Shown one piece after another: positions 8,617-16,710 of a stretch of 64,000 nucleotides of DNA (position 1 is its first letter; each line of letters opens with the position of its first letter). This stretch comes from Streptomyces fuscichromogenes (GTDB taxonomy: Bacteria; Actinomycetota; Actinomycetes; Streptomycetales; Streptomycetaceae). Position numbers and translations under genes: made by a program. The stretch covers positions 1 through 64,000 of the forward strand of contig NZ_BMML01000013.1 in the NCBI RefSeq assembly GCF_014645815.1, in the 5' to 3' direction. The notes beneath the pieces were generated by a model. It ran no database searches. It saw only the letters and a program-made list of their open reading frames with translations, and was not told the origin of the DNA.

Positions 8617-9831
8617 TCAAGAGAGCCGCTCCAGGACCATGGCCATCCCCTGTCCCCCGCCGACGCACATGGTCTCCAGCCCGATCTGCTTGTCGTGGAA
8701 GCGGAGCGAGTTGATCAGCGTGCTGGTGATCCGGGCGCCGGTCATGCCGAAGGGGTGGCCCACCGCGATGGCGCCGCCGTTGACGTTGAGCCTGTCCTCG
8801 GCGATGCCCAGATCCCGGGCGGACGGGATGACTTGGGCGGCGAAGGCCTCGTTGATCTCGGCCAGGTCCACGTCGTCGACGGTCATCCCCGCGCGGGCGA
8901 GAGCCCGCCGCGAGGCCTCCACCGGACCGAGGCCCATGATCTCGGGCGACAGGCCGCTGACACCGGTGGAGACGATCCGCGCCAGCGGGGTGATGCCGAG
9001 TTCCCGCGCCCTGACGTCGGACATGGCCACCAGAGCCGCGGCGCCGTCGTTGAGCGGGCAGCAGTTGCCCGCGGTCACCGTGCCGTCGGGGCGGAACACC
9101 GGCTTGAGCTGGGCCACCGCGTCCAGGGTGACACCGGCCCGGGGGCCGTCGTCCTGGCGGACCACCGTGCCGTCCGGCAGGACGACCGGCGTGATGTCGC
9201 GCTCCCAGAAGCCGTTGGCGAGGGCCTTCTCGGCGAGGTTCTGGCTGCGCACCGCGAAGGCGTCCTGCTCGGCGCGGGTCACCCCTTTGAAGCGTGCGAC
9301 GTTCTCGGCGGTCTGCCCCATGGTGAGGTAGAGGTCCGGGAGCCCGCCCAGCTCGCGCGGGTCCCACCAGCCCTGACCGCCCTCGGCCGCCTTCTCCGTG
9401 CGCTTGCGCGCCTCGGCGAACACGGGGTTCTCGGTGCCCGGCACGTCGGCGAACCCGCGGTCGTACCTGCTCACCGTCTCCACACCGGCGGATATCAGGA
9501 CGTCCGCCTCGCCGGCCTTGATCGCGTGCAGTGCCATCCGGGTGGTCTGCAGGCTCGACGAGCAGTAGCGGTTCACGGTCACGCCCGGCAGGGTGTCGAG
9601 ACCGGCGAGCACGGCGACCGCCCGGGCCATGTTGTGACCGGACTCCGCCGACGGCTGACCGCAGCCGAGCATCAGGTCGTCGATCTCACGGGGGTCCAGC
9701 TGCGGCACCTCGGCCAGCGCGGCCCGCACCATCTGCACGGTCAGGTCGTCGGGACGCATCCCGGCGAGGGAGCCCTTGCGGGCGCGACCGATGGGCGAGC
9801 GGGCGGTGGCGACGATGACGGCCTCGGGCAT
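8617..9831 (-). CDS. fadA: Acetyl-CoA acetyltransferase / 3-ketoacyl-CoA thiolase
   Basis: A 404-aa thiolase with all three catalytic elements: nucleophilic Cys90 in 'VNRYCSSSLQT', His359 in 'AIAVGHPFGMTGA' and Cys389 in 'METMCVGGGQG'-like context ('LETMCVGGGQG'). 'DLAEINEAFA' is also present. It cleaves 3-ketoacyl-CoA with CoA to release acetyl-CoA (or propionyl-CoA) in beta-oxidation. The ATG at 9831 follows AGGAAGGGG. It is transcribed away from tetR; two palindromes (9876-9895, 9921-9942) lie in the shared promoter region. The gap to the ligase start contains another operator, so ligase and thiolase probably have separate promoters. Confidence 0.93.
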   Translation of the reverse strand: MPEAVIVATARSPIGRARKGSLAGMRPDDLTVQMVRAALAEVPQLDPREIDDLMLGCGQPSAESGHNMARAVAVLAGLDTLPGVTVNRYCSSSLQTTRMALHAIKAGEADVLISAGVETVSRYDRGFADVPGTENPVFAEARKRTEKAAEGGQGWWDPRELGGLPDLYLTMGQTAENVARFKGVTRAEQDAFAVRSQNLAEKALANGFWERDITPVVLPDGTVVRQDDGPRAGVTLDAVAQLKPVFRPDGTVTAGNCCPLNDGAAALVAMSDVRARELGITPLARIVSTGVSGLSPEIMGLGPVEASRRALARAGMTVDDVDLAEINEAFAAQVIPSARDLGIAEDRLNVNGGAIAVGHPFGMTGARITSTLINSLRFHDKQIGLETMCVGGGQGMAMVLERLS

Positions 9832-9875
9832 CGGGGGCCCCTTCCTCGGTGAGCTGTTCGCTGACCGGACGATAC

Positions 9876-9895
9876 TAAACTTGACGTCAAGTTCA
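9876..9895. promoter_or_regulatory. Predicted TetR operator in the thiolase/tetR promoter region
   Basis: A near-perfect 20-base palindrome with halves TAAACTTGAC and GTCAAGTTCA (9 of 10 positions symmetric). It sits 45 bases upstream of the thiolase start. This is the best-conserved copy of the motif family in the window and is the natural autoregulatory site for the adjacent TetR. Confidence 0.72.
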
Positions 9896-9920
9896 ACTCT
9901 AGAGGGAGAGCAACCCACAT

Positions 9921-9942
9921 TTGATTTCGGCGCCGGATTCAA
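9921..9942. promoter_or_regulatory. Second palindrome in the thiolase/tetR region
   Basis: A 22-base palindrome with halves TTGATTTCGGC and GCCGGATTCAA (9 of 11 symmetric), directly upstream of a GTG at 9947 and 38 bases before the preferred tetR start. A very similar element (TTGAATTCGG then CGGATTCGG) lies upstream of maoC on the minus strand at 11205-11226. Confidence 0.6.
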
Positions 9943-9979
9943 TAACGTGAGCCTTCGCCGTCGAGGAGAGGACCCCCTA

Positions 9980-10627
9980 GTGCAGGCCGGAGAAGCGACC
10001 GACAGCACGCCCGAACGCCCTGCCCCGCGCACCCCCCGCGGGATCCGCACCCGCAACGCGCTCGTGGTCGCGGCGCGCGAGGTGTTCGAACGCGACGGCT
10101 TCCTGGACGCCAGGATCAGCGACATCGCCAAGACCGCCGGCACCGCGTCCGGCTCCTTCTACACCTACTTCGACAGCAAGGAGGAGATCTTCGCCGCCGT
10201 TGTCGAGCAGGTCCAGGAGGAGATGGTGCATCCGCACGTGCGCGAGCGCGCGGACGTCGACGACCCCCGGGTCCTGATCGACCTGGCCAACCGCGAGTAC
10301 CTCCAGACGTACCGGCACAACGCTCGCTTCATGGCCGTACTGGAGCAGGTGTCCCAGATCGACGAGCGGTTCCGTGCGATGCGGCTCGGACGCAGCATGG
10401 CCTTCGCCGAGCGCAACGCCCGTCTGATCCGCAAACTGCAGGAACAGGGGATGGCGGACACCGAGGTGGATCCGGAGATCGGCTCACTGGCCCTCTCCGC
10501 GATGATGAGCCGCATGGCCTACCTGGTGTACGTGTACGGCCACGACATCCCGTTCGAGCAGCTCGTGACGAACCTCAACCGGCTCTGGTACAACGCGCTC
10601 ACCCTGCGCCCGCCGGCCGATTCCTGA
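9980..10627 (+). CDS. TetR-family transcriptional regulator of the acyl-CoA cluster
   Basis: A 215-aa TetR protein. The helix-turn-helix occupies about residues 25-70 ('ARISDIAKTAGTASGSFYTY' followed by 'FDSKEEIF'), and the rest is an all-helical ligand and dimerisation domain. GTG 9980 follows GAGGAGAGG; an alternative in-frame GTG at 9947 would add 11 residues but lacks a comparable site. It is divergent from the thiolase, with two palindromes between them. TetR repressors of fatty-acid or sterol genes are usually released by an acyl-CoA of the pathway, so an acyl-CoA effector is the likely inducer here (inference). Confidence 0.92.
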   Translation: MQAGEATDSTPERPAPRTPRGIRTRNALVVAAREVFERDGFLDARISDIAKTAGTASGSFYTYFDSKEEIFAAVVEQVQEEMVHPHVRERADVDDPRVLIDLANREYLQTYRHNARFMAVLEQVSQIDERFRAMRLGRSMAFAERNARLIRKLQEQGMADTEVDPEIGSLALSAMMSRMAYLVYVYGHDIPFEQLVTNLNRLWYNALTLRPPADS

Positions 10628-10630
10628 GGT

Positions 10631-10651
10631 GCGCGGGGACCGGGCCCGCGC
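10631..10651. terminator. Hairpin between convergent tetR and maoC genes
   Basis: The stem GCGCGGG pairs perfectly with CCCGCGC around a seven-base loop, in the 26-base gap between two convergent stop codons. It has no T-tract, as is common in high-GC actinobacteria, and could serve both directions. Confidence 0.6.
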
Positions 10652-10653
10652 GG

Positions 10654-11133
10654 TCAGACCCCGTACTCGGTGAAACGTCCGATCGACTCCGCGACGCAGA
10701 CGGGCTTCTCGGCGCCCTCCGCCTCCACGGTCAACCGGGTCAGCAGCTGGACGCGGCCCGGCGCCGCTTCATCGGCGGAGAGCACGAGGGCCCGCATCCT
10801 GATGCGCGAGTCCACCGGCAGCGGGCGCACGAACCGCACCCGGTCGTAGCCGTAGTTCAGGCTGTGCGCGAACCCGTCGAACGCCATCAGTTCCTCCATG
10901 AACCGAGGCGTCCGGGACAGGCTGTACAGCCCGTGCGCGATCGTGGAGCCGAACGGGCTCGCCGCCGCCCGCCCGGGATCCACGTGGATCCACTGGTGAT
11001 CCCCGGTGAGAGCGGCGAAGGCGTCGATGGCCGCCTGGTCCACGGTGTGCCAGTCGGTGGGCCCGAGTTCGACACCGACCAGGGCCCGCAGCTCGGCGGC
11101 GGTGGTGGGATGCAGCGGGGCGATCGGGGGCAT
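10654..11133 (-). CDS. MaoC-like dehydratase / enoyl-CoA hydratase
   Basis: A 159-aa single hot-dog-fold protein of the MaoC/NodN type. 'FAALTGDHQWIHVDPGRAA' contains the hydratase-2 catalytic Asp-x(4)-His arrangement, and 'STIAHGLYSLS' follows as expected. It hydrates a trans-enoyl-CoA to the 3-hydroxyacyl-CoA and so fills the hydratase step of the cluster. ATG 11133 follows GAGGAG. It is divergent from the phosphotriesterase-like gene, and the shared promoter region holds two operator-like palindromes. Confidence 0.9.
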   Translation of the reverse strand: MPPIAPLHPTTAAELRALVGVELGPTDWHTVDQAAIDAFAALTGDHQWIHVDPGRAAASPFGSTIAHGLYSLSRTPRFMEELMAFDGFAHSLNYGYDRVRFVRPLPVDSRIRMRALVLSADEAAPGRVQLLTRLTVEAEGAEKPVCVAESIGRFTEYGV

Positions 11134-11204
11134 GCGGGACTCCTCTGGTACGCCATGGCGCTCGCAGGGCGCCGCGTCGTCACGACAACCGCCGCGACTT
11201 TAAT

Positions 11205-11226
11205 CCGAATCCGAACCCGAATTCAA
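11205..11226. promoter_or_regulatory. Operator-like repeat upstream of maoC
   Basis: On the minus strand it reads TTGAATTCGG, three bases, then CGGATTCGG. Ten of the first ten and most of the second block match the palindrome at 9921-9942 except one base. It lies about 70-90 bases upstream of the maoC start. Confidence 0.5.
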
Positions 11227-11277
11227 CTTTGTGGCCACCGGTGCTTGACGAGGGTGAGGGGCGACGCGAACCTTGGC

Positions 11278-11299
11278 TTGAATTCGACGTCAACTTCGG
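11278..11299. promoter_or_regulatory. Operator-like repeat upstream of the phosphotriesterase-like gene
   Basis: It reads TTGAATTCGAC then GTCAACTTCGG. Reverse-complemented, it shares TTGACGTC and the outer TTCAA with the strong site at 9876-9895. It ends 13 bases before the start codon of the downstream gene, overlapping where the promoter or leader would be. Confidence 0.55.
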
Positions 11300-11312
11300 A
11301 TTGGAGCCCGCC

Positions 11313-12278
11313 ATGCCCCAGGTGCAGACCGTCACCGGTCCCGTCGACTCCGGTGACCTGGGCCGTGTCCTCGTCCACGAGCACGTGTTCGTCCTCGGGG
11401 AGGAGCACCGGCACAACTACGACCGCTGGGACGAGGAGGAGCGGGTCGCCGACGCCGTCGCCAAGCTGCGCGAGCTGAAGTCGCTGGGCATCGACACCAT
11501 CCTGGACCCGACCGTCCTCGGCCTGGGCCGCTACATCCCCCGCATCCAGCGGGTCGCGGAGCAGGTGGACCTCAAGATCGTGGCCGCTACCGGGATCTAC
11601 ACCTACAACGACGTGCCGTTCCAGTTCCACTACAACGGCCCGGGGCTGCTGTTCGACCGGCCCGAGCCGATGGTCGACCTGTTCGTCAAGGACCTCACCG
11701 AGGGCATCGCCGACACCGGCGTCCGGGCCGCCTTCCTCAAGTGCGCCATCGACCAGCCCGGCCTGACCCCCGGGGTCGAGCGTGTGATGCGCGCGGTGGG
11801 GCAGAGTTCGGTCGCGACCGGAGCGCCGATCACCGTGCACACCGACGCGCACAGCGAGTCGGGCCTGGTGACACAGCGTGTCCTCGCCGAGGAGGGGGTG
11901 GACCTGTCGCGGGTGATCATCGGGCACTCGGGCGACACCACCGACGTGGACTACCTGAGCAAGCTGGCCGAGGCGGGGTCCTTCCTCGGCATGGACCGGT
12001 TCGGGCTGGACGTCCTGCTGCCCTTCGAGGACCGGATCCGTACCGTCGTCGAGCTGGTACGCCGCGGGTACGTCGACCGGATCACCATCGCGCACGACGC
12101 CGCCTGCTACATCGACTGGTTCAGCGAGCCGGACAAGGTCCGGGCCGCACCCCGCTGGCACTACCGCCACATCAGCGAGGACGTCATCCCCGCCCTGCTG
12201 GCACGCGGTCTGAGCGACGACGACATCGACACGATCCTGGTGCGGAACCCGAAGCGCTTCTTCGACGGCACCGTGTGA
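11313..12278 (+). CDS. php: Phosphotriesterase-like amidohydrolase (PHP family)
   Basis: A 321-aa TIM-barrel metal hydrolase of the phosphotriesterase family. Metal ligands are visible in order: 'LVHEHVFVL' (HxH), the lysine in 'AAFLKCAIDQPG', 'ITVHTDAHSESG', 'VIIGHSGDT' and 'ITIAHDAACYIDW', with the last aspartate. The start follows GGAG at a normal distance. Bacterial homologues are usually lactonases or acyl-ester hydrolases rather than true organophosphatases. Location beside acyl-CoA degradation genes and an operator-like site suggests it opens a lactone or ester to give the acid that the ligase activates (inference). Confidence 0.88.
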   Translation: MPQVQTVTGPVDSGDLGRVLVHEHVFVLGEEHRHNYDRWDEEERVADAVAKLRELKSLGIDTILDPTVLGLGRYIPRIQRVAEQVDLKIVAATGIYTYNDVPFQFHYNGPGLLFDRPEPMVDLFVKDLTEGIADTGVRAAFLKCAIDQPGLTPGVERVMRAVGQSSVATGAPITVHTDAHSESGLVTQRVLAEEGVDLSRVIIGHSGDTTDVDYLSKLAEAGSFLGMDRFGLDVLLPFEDRIRTVVELVRRGYVDRITIAHDAACYIDWFSEPDKVRAAPRWHYRHISEDVIPALLARGLSDDDIDTILVRNPKRFFDGTV

Positions 12279-12302
12279 GCGACGGCGCGCCGTCGCTCAC
12301 AC
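12273..12302. terminator. Perfect 30-base palindrome over the php stop codon
   Basis: The two 15-base arms GTGTGAGCGACGGCG and CGCCGTCGCTCACAC are exact inverse complements. The TGA stop of php is inside the left arm. It is likely the first part of a terminator region between convergent genes. Confidence 0.7.
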
Positions 12303-12318
12303 CCCTGCGGTGTGCGAC

Positions 12319-12347
12319 GGGGCCGCCCGGTCGGTCCGGGCGGCCCC
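12319..12347. terminator. Strong GC hairpin between php and the GH43 gene
   Basis: A 12-bp perfect stem (GGGGCCGCCCGG / CCGGGCGGCCCC) closes a five-base TCGGT loop. It is 27 bases beyond the stop of the convergent minus-strand GH43 gene. It is a probable bidirectional terminator together with the preceding palindrome. Confidence 0.8.
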
Positions 12348-12374
12348 GCTCCCTGCCGAGGTGACCGGTGTGTC

Positions 12375-13784
12375 TCAGTACCAGACGGAGAAGGTGGCGT
12401 CGGACTGGTCGGTCGTGGTGGAGATCGGGTCGATGCGCAGGACGAACGCCGAGTGCCGGATGTAGCGGGTGGGGTAGTTGTAGGAGCGGAACGACGTCCA
12501 GGTGGAGTCGGCGAGCCCGGCCGTCTTGTAGAACGTGGCGTCCTGGGCGAACTGCGTGGTGCTGTCGTTGACGTCCAGTTTCAGCTGGAAGTTGGAGTGC
12601 CGCAGGTAGCGGGTGGGATAGCTCACCGACTGGAAGGACACGCCCGAGGAGTCGGCGAGGCCCGGGACGATCGTCCACTGGGAGTCGGTGTACGGGTCGA
12701 ACGGGTAGGGGTCGATCCTGCCGACGAAGCTGGAGTGCCGCCAGTACCGGCCGGGGTAGTTGTAGGACTTCAGCCGGTTCCAGGTGGGCGTGGACCACGC
12801 GGTGACGAGGTTGTCGTACTCGGTCTGGCTGATCGGCTGGATGGTGGCGTGCTTGGAGTTGAGCGGCTGGGTGTAGATCTTCTGGTCGAGGGCGGTCCAG
12901 GTGCCGAGGGAGAGATCGCTGGTCTCCCACGCGTAGAAGACGCCGTTGACCGTGTAGGAGTCGCCCCACAGGTACCAGGTGTCGTCGGTCTGTGACTTGG
13001 CGAGGATGGGCGCCTCGGTCGCGCCGTGGTTCACGGCGGTGCTGAACACCGTGAAGCTGCCGGGATCGAGGCTGGTCGACTTCGCGCCGACGAGCTTCGC
13101 CGTGGAACTGTTCTTGAAGTACAGGTAGTTGACGCCGTCGACGTCGAGGGCCAGGTCGCCGTCGATCACGGCGTAACCGGGGTCGAAGAACGTCACCGCG
13201 GTCGTCGCCGTCACGAAGTCGGTGGTGTAGCTCACCATGATCACGCTGTGTCCGCTGCTGTCGACGGACGAGAAGATGATCGCGTACTCGCTCCGGCCGG
13301 CGTCCCAGAAGGCTTCGGGCGCCCAGCTGTACGAGTCGTTGTCGTGCAGCTTCAGCCGTCGGTAGTTGTCGAAGGAGCGCAGGTCGACGGAGTCCCAGAT
13401 GTGGATGTACTGATTGGTCTGGGTGAAGTCGGTGGCCATGAGGTCGGTCGCCATGACCACGAAGGTGCCGTCCTGCTTCCGGAGGAAGTAGGGGTCGCGC
13501 AGCCCGCCCGTGCCCTCGGTGGGGGTGACGACCGGATTGTTCTGGTTCAGGGGCATCCACTCCAGGCCGTCGGTGCTGACGGCGACGTGCAGGCCGTAGT
13601 TGGCCCCCAGGCCGTTGGGCGACTCGGTGAAGTAGCCCATCACGTACGGCGCGCCCGTCGCCGCGCGAGCGGTACCGGCGCCGAGGGTCAGGGCGCCGGA
13701 GAGAGCCAGCGGCACCGTGGCCGCCATGCCGAGGAACAGTCGGCGCGAGGGCTGGGGGGCATCGGGTCGGTGGCTGTCGTTCAT
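12375..13784 (-). CDS. Exported GH43-family glycosidase with C-terminal AbfB (CBM42) domain
   Basis: A 469-aa secreted enzyme. Residues 1-42 form a Tat signal ('SRRLFLGMAATVPLALSG', cleavage near ARA-AT). Residues 45-325 form a five-bladed beta-propeller with 'GGLRDPYFLRK' and 'YSWAPEAFW', which hold the likely catalytic acid pair elements. Residues 330-469 form a beta-trefoil arabinofuranose-binding domain with three repeats: 'YPGRYWRHSSFVGRID', 'YPTRYLRHSNFQLKLD' and 'YPTRYIRHSAFVLRID'. Such enzymes act on arabinan, arabinoxylan or arabinogalactan outside the cell. GGAGG precedes the ATG. It is the last gene of a minus-strand polysaccharide locus and ends at a double terminator. Confidence 0.9.
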   Translation of the reverse strand: MNDSHRPDAPQPSRRLFLGMAATVPLALSGALTLGAGTARAATGAPYVMGYFTESPNGLGANYGLHVAVSTDGLEWMPLNQNNPVVTPTEGTGGLRDPYFLRKQDGTFVVMATDLMATDFTQTNQYIHIWDSVDLRSFDNYRRLKLHDNDSYSWAPEAFWDAGRSEYAIIFSSVDSSGHSVIMVSYTTDFVTATTAVTFFDPGYAVIDGDLALDVDGVNYLYFKNSSTAKLVGAKSTSLDPGSFTVFSTAVNHGATEAPILAKSQTDDTWYLWGDSYTVNGVFYAWETSDLSLGTWTALDQKIYTQPLNSKHATIQPISQTEYDNLVTAWSTPTWNRLKSYNYPGRYWRHSSFVGRIDPYPFDPYTDSQWTIVPGLADSSGVSFQSVSYPTRYLRHSNFQLKLDVNDSTTQFAQDATFYKTAGLADSTWTSFRSYNYPTRYIRHSAFVLRIDPISTTTDQSDATFSVWY

Positions 13785-13848
13785 CAGAGCCTCCAGAGGG
13801 TGTGACGGGTGGGATCTACGGATGGCCGTTACCGGATTGGCCCGTGGA

Positions 13849-16644
13849 TCAGCCGGCGGCGAGTGCGGCGATCTCCGTGGAGGTCAGGACGCGCTGGTAG
13901 AAGTTGACGTCGTCGATCTGACCGTTGGTGAAGTCGACCGGCCCCTGGTTGTAGGTGGCGGCGCCTATCTGGGTTCCGCCCTTGGTCGTCCAGGCGCTGC
14001 TGAAGGCCGTGCTGGCCTGGAGGGTGCCGTTGACGTACAGCGAGATGGTCTGGGCGCTGCTGTCGTACATCGCCAGGACGTGGTACCAGGTGCCGGTCGT
14101 CGCCGAGGAGGTCGCCTGCACGGTGTAGGTGGTCGCGGTGTTGGAGTTGTTGCCGCGGGTGACGAAGGTGAACTTGCCGCCCGAGAGCTGCAGATAGAAC
14201 GGGCTGACCTTGGTGCCGAAGAGGCTGGCGAAGGTCTGGTTGCCGGTGAGCGAGTTGAGCTTGACCCAGGCGCCGACCGAGTAGCTCTGGCCGGTGTCGA
14301 TCACCGAGGACGGAACGATGCCCATGGTGCCGCTGGTGCCGTCCATGCTGAGGGAGTTGGAGCCGACCTTGCCGGAGCCGGCCCAGGTGGTGTCGCCCTC
14401 GATGTAGCCGTCAGAGGTGTTGCCCAGGAGGTTGGAGAAGGTCGTCCCGGTGCCCTCGTCGAGCTGGAAGTAGCCGGCCGCTCCGGTGCCCAGGGCGTAG
14501 GCCTCGCGGGCGGTTACGGCGCGGGGGATCATCCGGACGTCGTCGATGGCGGCGTTGGCGAAGTCGACGTTGCCACCGTTGAACTTCGCGCGGCCGATCG
14601 TGGTGTCACCGGTCGCCTTCCACGGGGAGGAGAAGGCGGTCGTGCCCTGGAGGGTGCCGTTGACGTACAGCGCGATGGTGTGGGCGCTGTTGTCGTAGAC
14701 GCCGGTCAGCTGGTACCAGGTGCCGGCCACGGCGGTGGTGCCGGTGACCAGCTTGTAGGTGGCGCTGCCCGAGTCGGAACTGCGGACCACGAACGTGAAC
14801 TTGCCGCCCGACAGCTGGAGGTAGAAGGGGCTGATGTTGGTGCCGTCGATGCTCGCGTACGTCTGGTTGCCCGTCAGGGTCGTCGGCTTGACCCAGGCGG
14901 AGACCGTGTAGCTGCCGCTGGTGTCGATCGCGGTGGAGGGCACGTCGACCCAGGAGGTGCTGGAGCCGGTCAGGTTGACCGCGTACGAGCCGACCTTGCC
15001 GGTGGTCCAGGACGCCCCGGACTGCAGGGTGGCGGTGTTGGCGTGGACGGCCCGGTCGGCGCTGGTGGTGCCGGTGCCCTCCTCGAAGGGCCAGTAGGCT
15101 CCGGCGGTCGCGGTGGCCGCGGAGACCGCGGCCCCGTTGTAGGCGCCGATGTTGGGCGCCGCGGTGGAGGAGACCGTGTTGCCGAAGTAGTCCAGGCCGC
15201 CGTTGGAGGAGATCACCGCACCCGCGCCCAGGGCGGGGGAACCGGACCGCAGCTTGTAGACCGCCGCGGTGGAGCGTCCCGCACTGCCGCCGCCCGGGAG
15301 CACCAGCAGCGGATCAGAGGTGATCTTGTTGGCGTCCGTCGGCTCCGAGGACGGATGGTTGCCGTAGAACAGGTTGTTCGTCCAGGTGGTGTTGCCGGTG
15401 GTGTAGCCGCCGGTACCCAGCTTGTAGATGAGGTTGTTCGAGAAGGTGACGGCGCTGTTGGGGGTGCCGGTGGTCACGCTGCCGTTGTTGCCCGGCCCCA
15501 TGTAGACCGTGTTGTTGTACACCTGGGCGGTGGTGCCGCTGTCGACGCCGCCCATTCCGGAGAAGACGGCGTCGGATGCCGCGTCGTTCTGGCTGATGTT
15601 GTAGCGGATCACCGAACTCGACGCGCCGAAGCCACTGCTGCAGCACCACTGGGTGAAGCCGTAGGGGTTGTCGTGCGTCCAGTTGTACTGGACGACGGTG
15701 CCGCTGGTCGTGTTGTCGATGTCGAACGCCGCACCGTCGGAGTACTTGCGGTACTGGCGGGCGACCTCGTTGTACTGCCACAGTCCGTCGGTCGACCATG
15801 CGGTCCAGAGGCCGGCGCCGGAGTAGCGGCGGCCGTTGTCCATGGCGACGTTGTTCTGGACGACCGGAGCATCGCAGAACACGCACACGATGTCGTTGCC
15901 GCCGGCGTCGGTGATGGTGTTGCCGTCGATCACCACGTTGGTGGCGTTGATGTCGTGGTCGAGGCCGGTGAGCGAACCGATGTAGATGCCGCCGGGGTCG
16001 GTGTGGGTGAGGGTGTTGTCCGTGATCTGGACGTCGTCCCAGCCGCTGGTGGTGTTGTCGTCGGTGACGTTGAAGGCGATACCCGACGAGGTGCTCGGCT
16101 GCACGCTGGCCTTGGCGTTCCAGTAGCCGGAGACGTCGTGGACGTCGTTGTCGACGATGTGGATGCCGGACAGGATGCCGGTGGTGTCGTTCTGCAGCTG
16201 GATACCGCTGCGCAGCGCGGTGGTGGACGAGGTGTTGGTGATCTCCAGTCCCTGGATGGTCCAGTACTGCTGGTCGGTCAGGGCGATGGTGGCGGTCGCG
16301 CCGGCGCCGTTCAGGATCGGGTCGGCGCCCGAGCCGTAGCTGGAGATCGTGATCTGACCGCTGCTGGAACCCGAACCCTGCGGCGCCAGTTCACCGGACC
16401 ACGAGCCGCCCGCCTGGAACAGGATCTGGTCACCGGCGGTGAAGGTGGTGGAGTTGACGTTGGTGAGCGTCTGCCACGGACTGCTCGAACTGCACCCGTC
16501 ATTGCTGTCGCTACCGGACGACGACGAGACGTAGTACGTGGTGCACGTCGCCGCACTCGCGGTGGTGCTGGGCACGATCGCGAGCACCAGCCCGGCGGCC
16601 GCACTCGCCACCACCGCCAACACACGGTATGGCCATCTTCGCAT
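13849..16644 (-). CDS. Secreted right-handed beta-helix protein with two LamG-like domains (copy 1)
   Basis: A 931-aa exported protein. Residues 1-31 form a Sec signal ('MRRWPYRVLAVVASAAAG', cut after ASA). Residues about 35-505 form a right-handed parallel beta-helix rich in 'NVVIDGNTITDAGGND'-type asparagine ladders and Cys-containing turns ('DIVCVFC', 'WCCSSGFG'). Two concanavalin-like LamG modules follow, at about 513-710 and 720-931, each starting with 'EEGTGTT' or 'DEGTGTT'. The fold suggests a polysaccharide lyase or hydrolase, but no catalytic signature can be assigned. It is roughly 90% identical to the protein at 17678-20479. GAGGAACGCC precedes the ATG. Its place among arabinan-active enzymes suggests a plant-polysaccharide substrate. 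Confidence 0.85.
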   Translation of the reverse strand: MRRWPYRVLAVVASAAAGLVLAIVPSTTASAATCTTYYVSSSSGSDSNDGCSSSSPWQTLTNVNSTTFTAGDQILFQAGGSWSGELAPQGSGSSSGQITISSYGSGADPILNGAGATATIALTDQQYWTIQGLEITNTSSTTALRSGIQLQNDTTGILSGIHIVDNDVHDVSGYWNAKASVQPSTSSGIAFNVTDDNTTSGWDDVQITDNTLTHTDPGGIYIGSLTGLDHDINATNVVIDGNTITDAGGNDIVCVFCDAPVVQNNVAMDNGRRYSGAGLWTAWSTDGLWQYNEVARQYRKYSDGAAFDIDNTTSGTVVQYNWTHDNPYGFTQWCCSSGFGASSSVIRYNISQNDAASDAVFSGMGGVDSGTTAQVYNNTVYMGPGNNGSVTTGTPNSAVTFSNNLIYKLGTGGYTTGNTTWTNNLFYGNHPSSEPTDANKITSDPLLVLPGGGSAGRSTAAVYKLRSGSPALGAGAVISSNGGLDYFGNTVSSTAAPNIGAYNGAAVSAATATAGAYWPFEEGTGTTSADRAVHANTATLQSGASWTTGKVGSYAVNLTGSSTSWVDVPSTAIDTSGSYTVSAWVKPTTLTGNQTYASIDGTNISPFYLQLSGGKFTFVVRSSDSGSATYKLVTGTTAVAGTWYQLTGVYDNSAHTIALYVNGTLQGTTAFSSPWKATGDTTIGRAKFNGGNVDFANAAIDDVRMIPRAVTAREAYALGTGAAGYFQLDEGTGTTFSNLLGNTSDGYIEGDTTWAGSGKVGSNSLSMDGTSGTMGIVPSSVIDTGQSYSVGAWVKLNSLTGNQTFASLFGTKVSPFYLQLSGGKFTFVTRGNNSNTATTYTVQATSSATTGTWYHVLAMYDSSAQTISLYVNGTLQASTAFSSAWTTKGGTQIGAATYNQGPVDFTNGQIDDVNFYQRVLTSTEIAALAAG

Positions 16645-16710
16645 GGCGTTCCTCTTCGAACGTAAGCGGATGTGGAGGTGGAGCAGACCGGCGCACGGCC
16701 AGGCGGTGCC

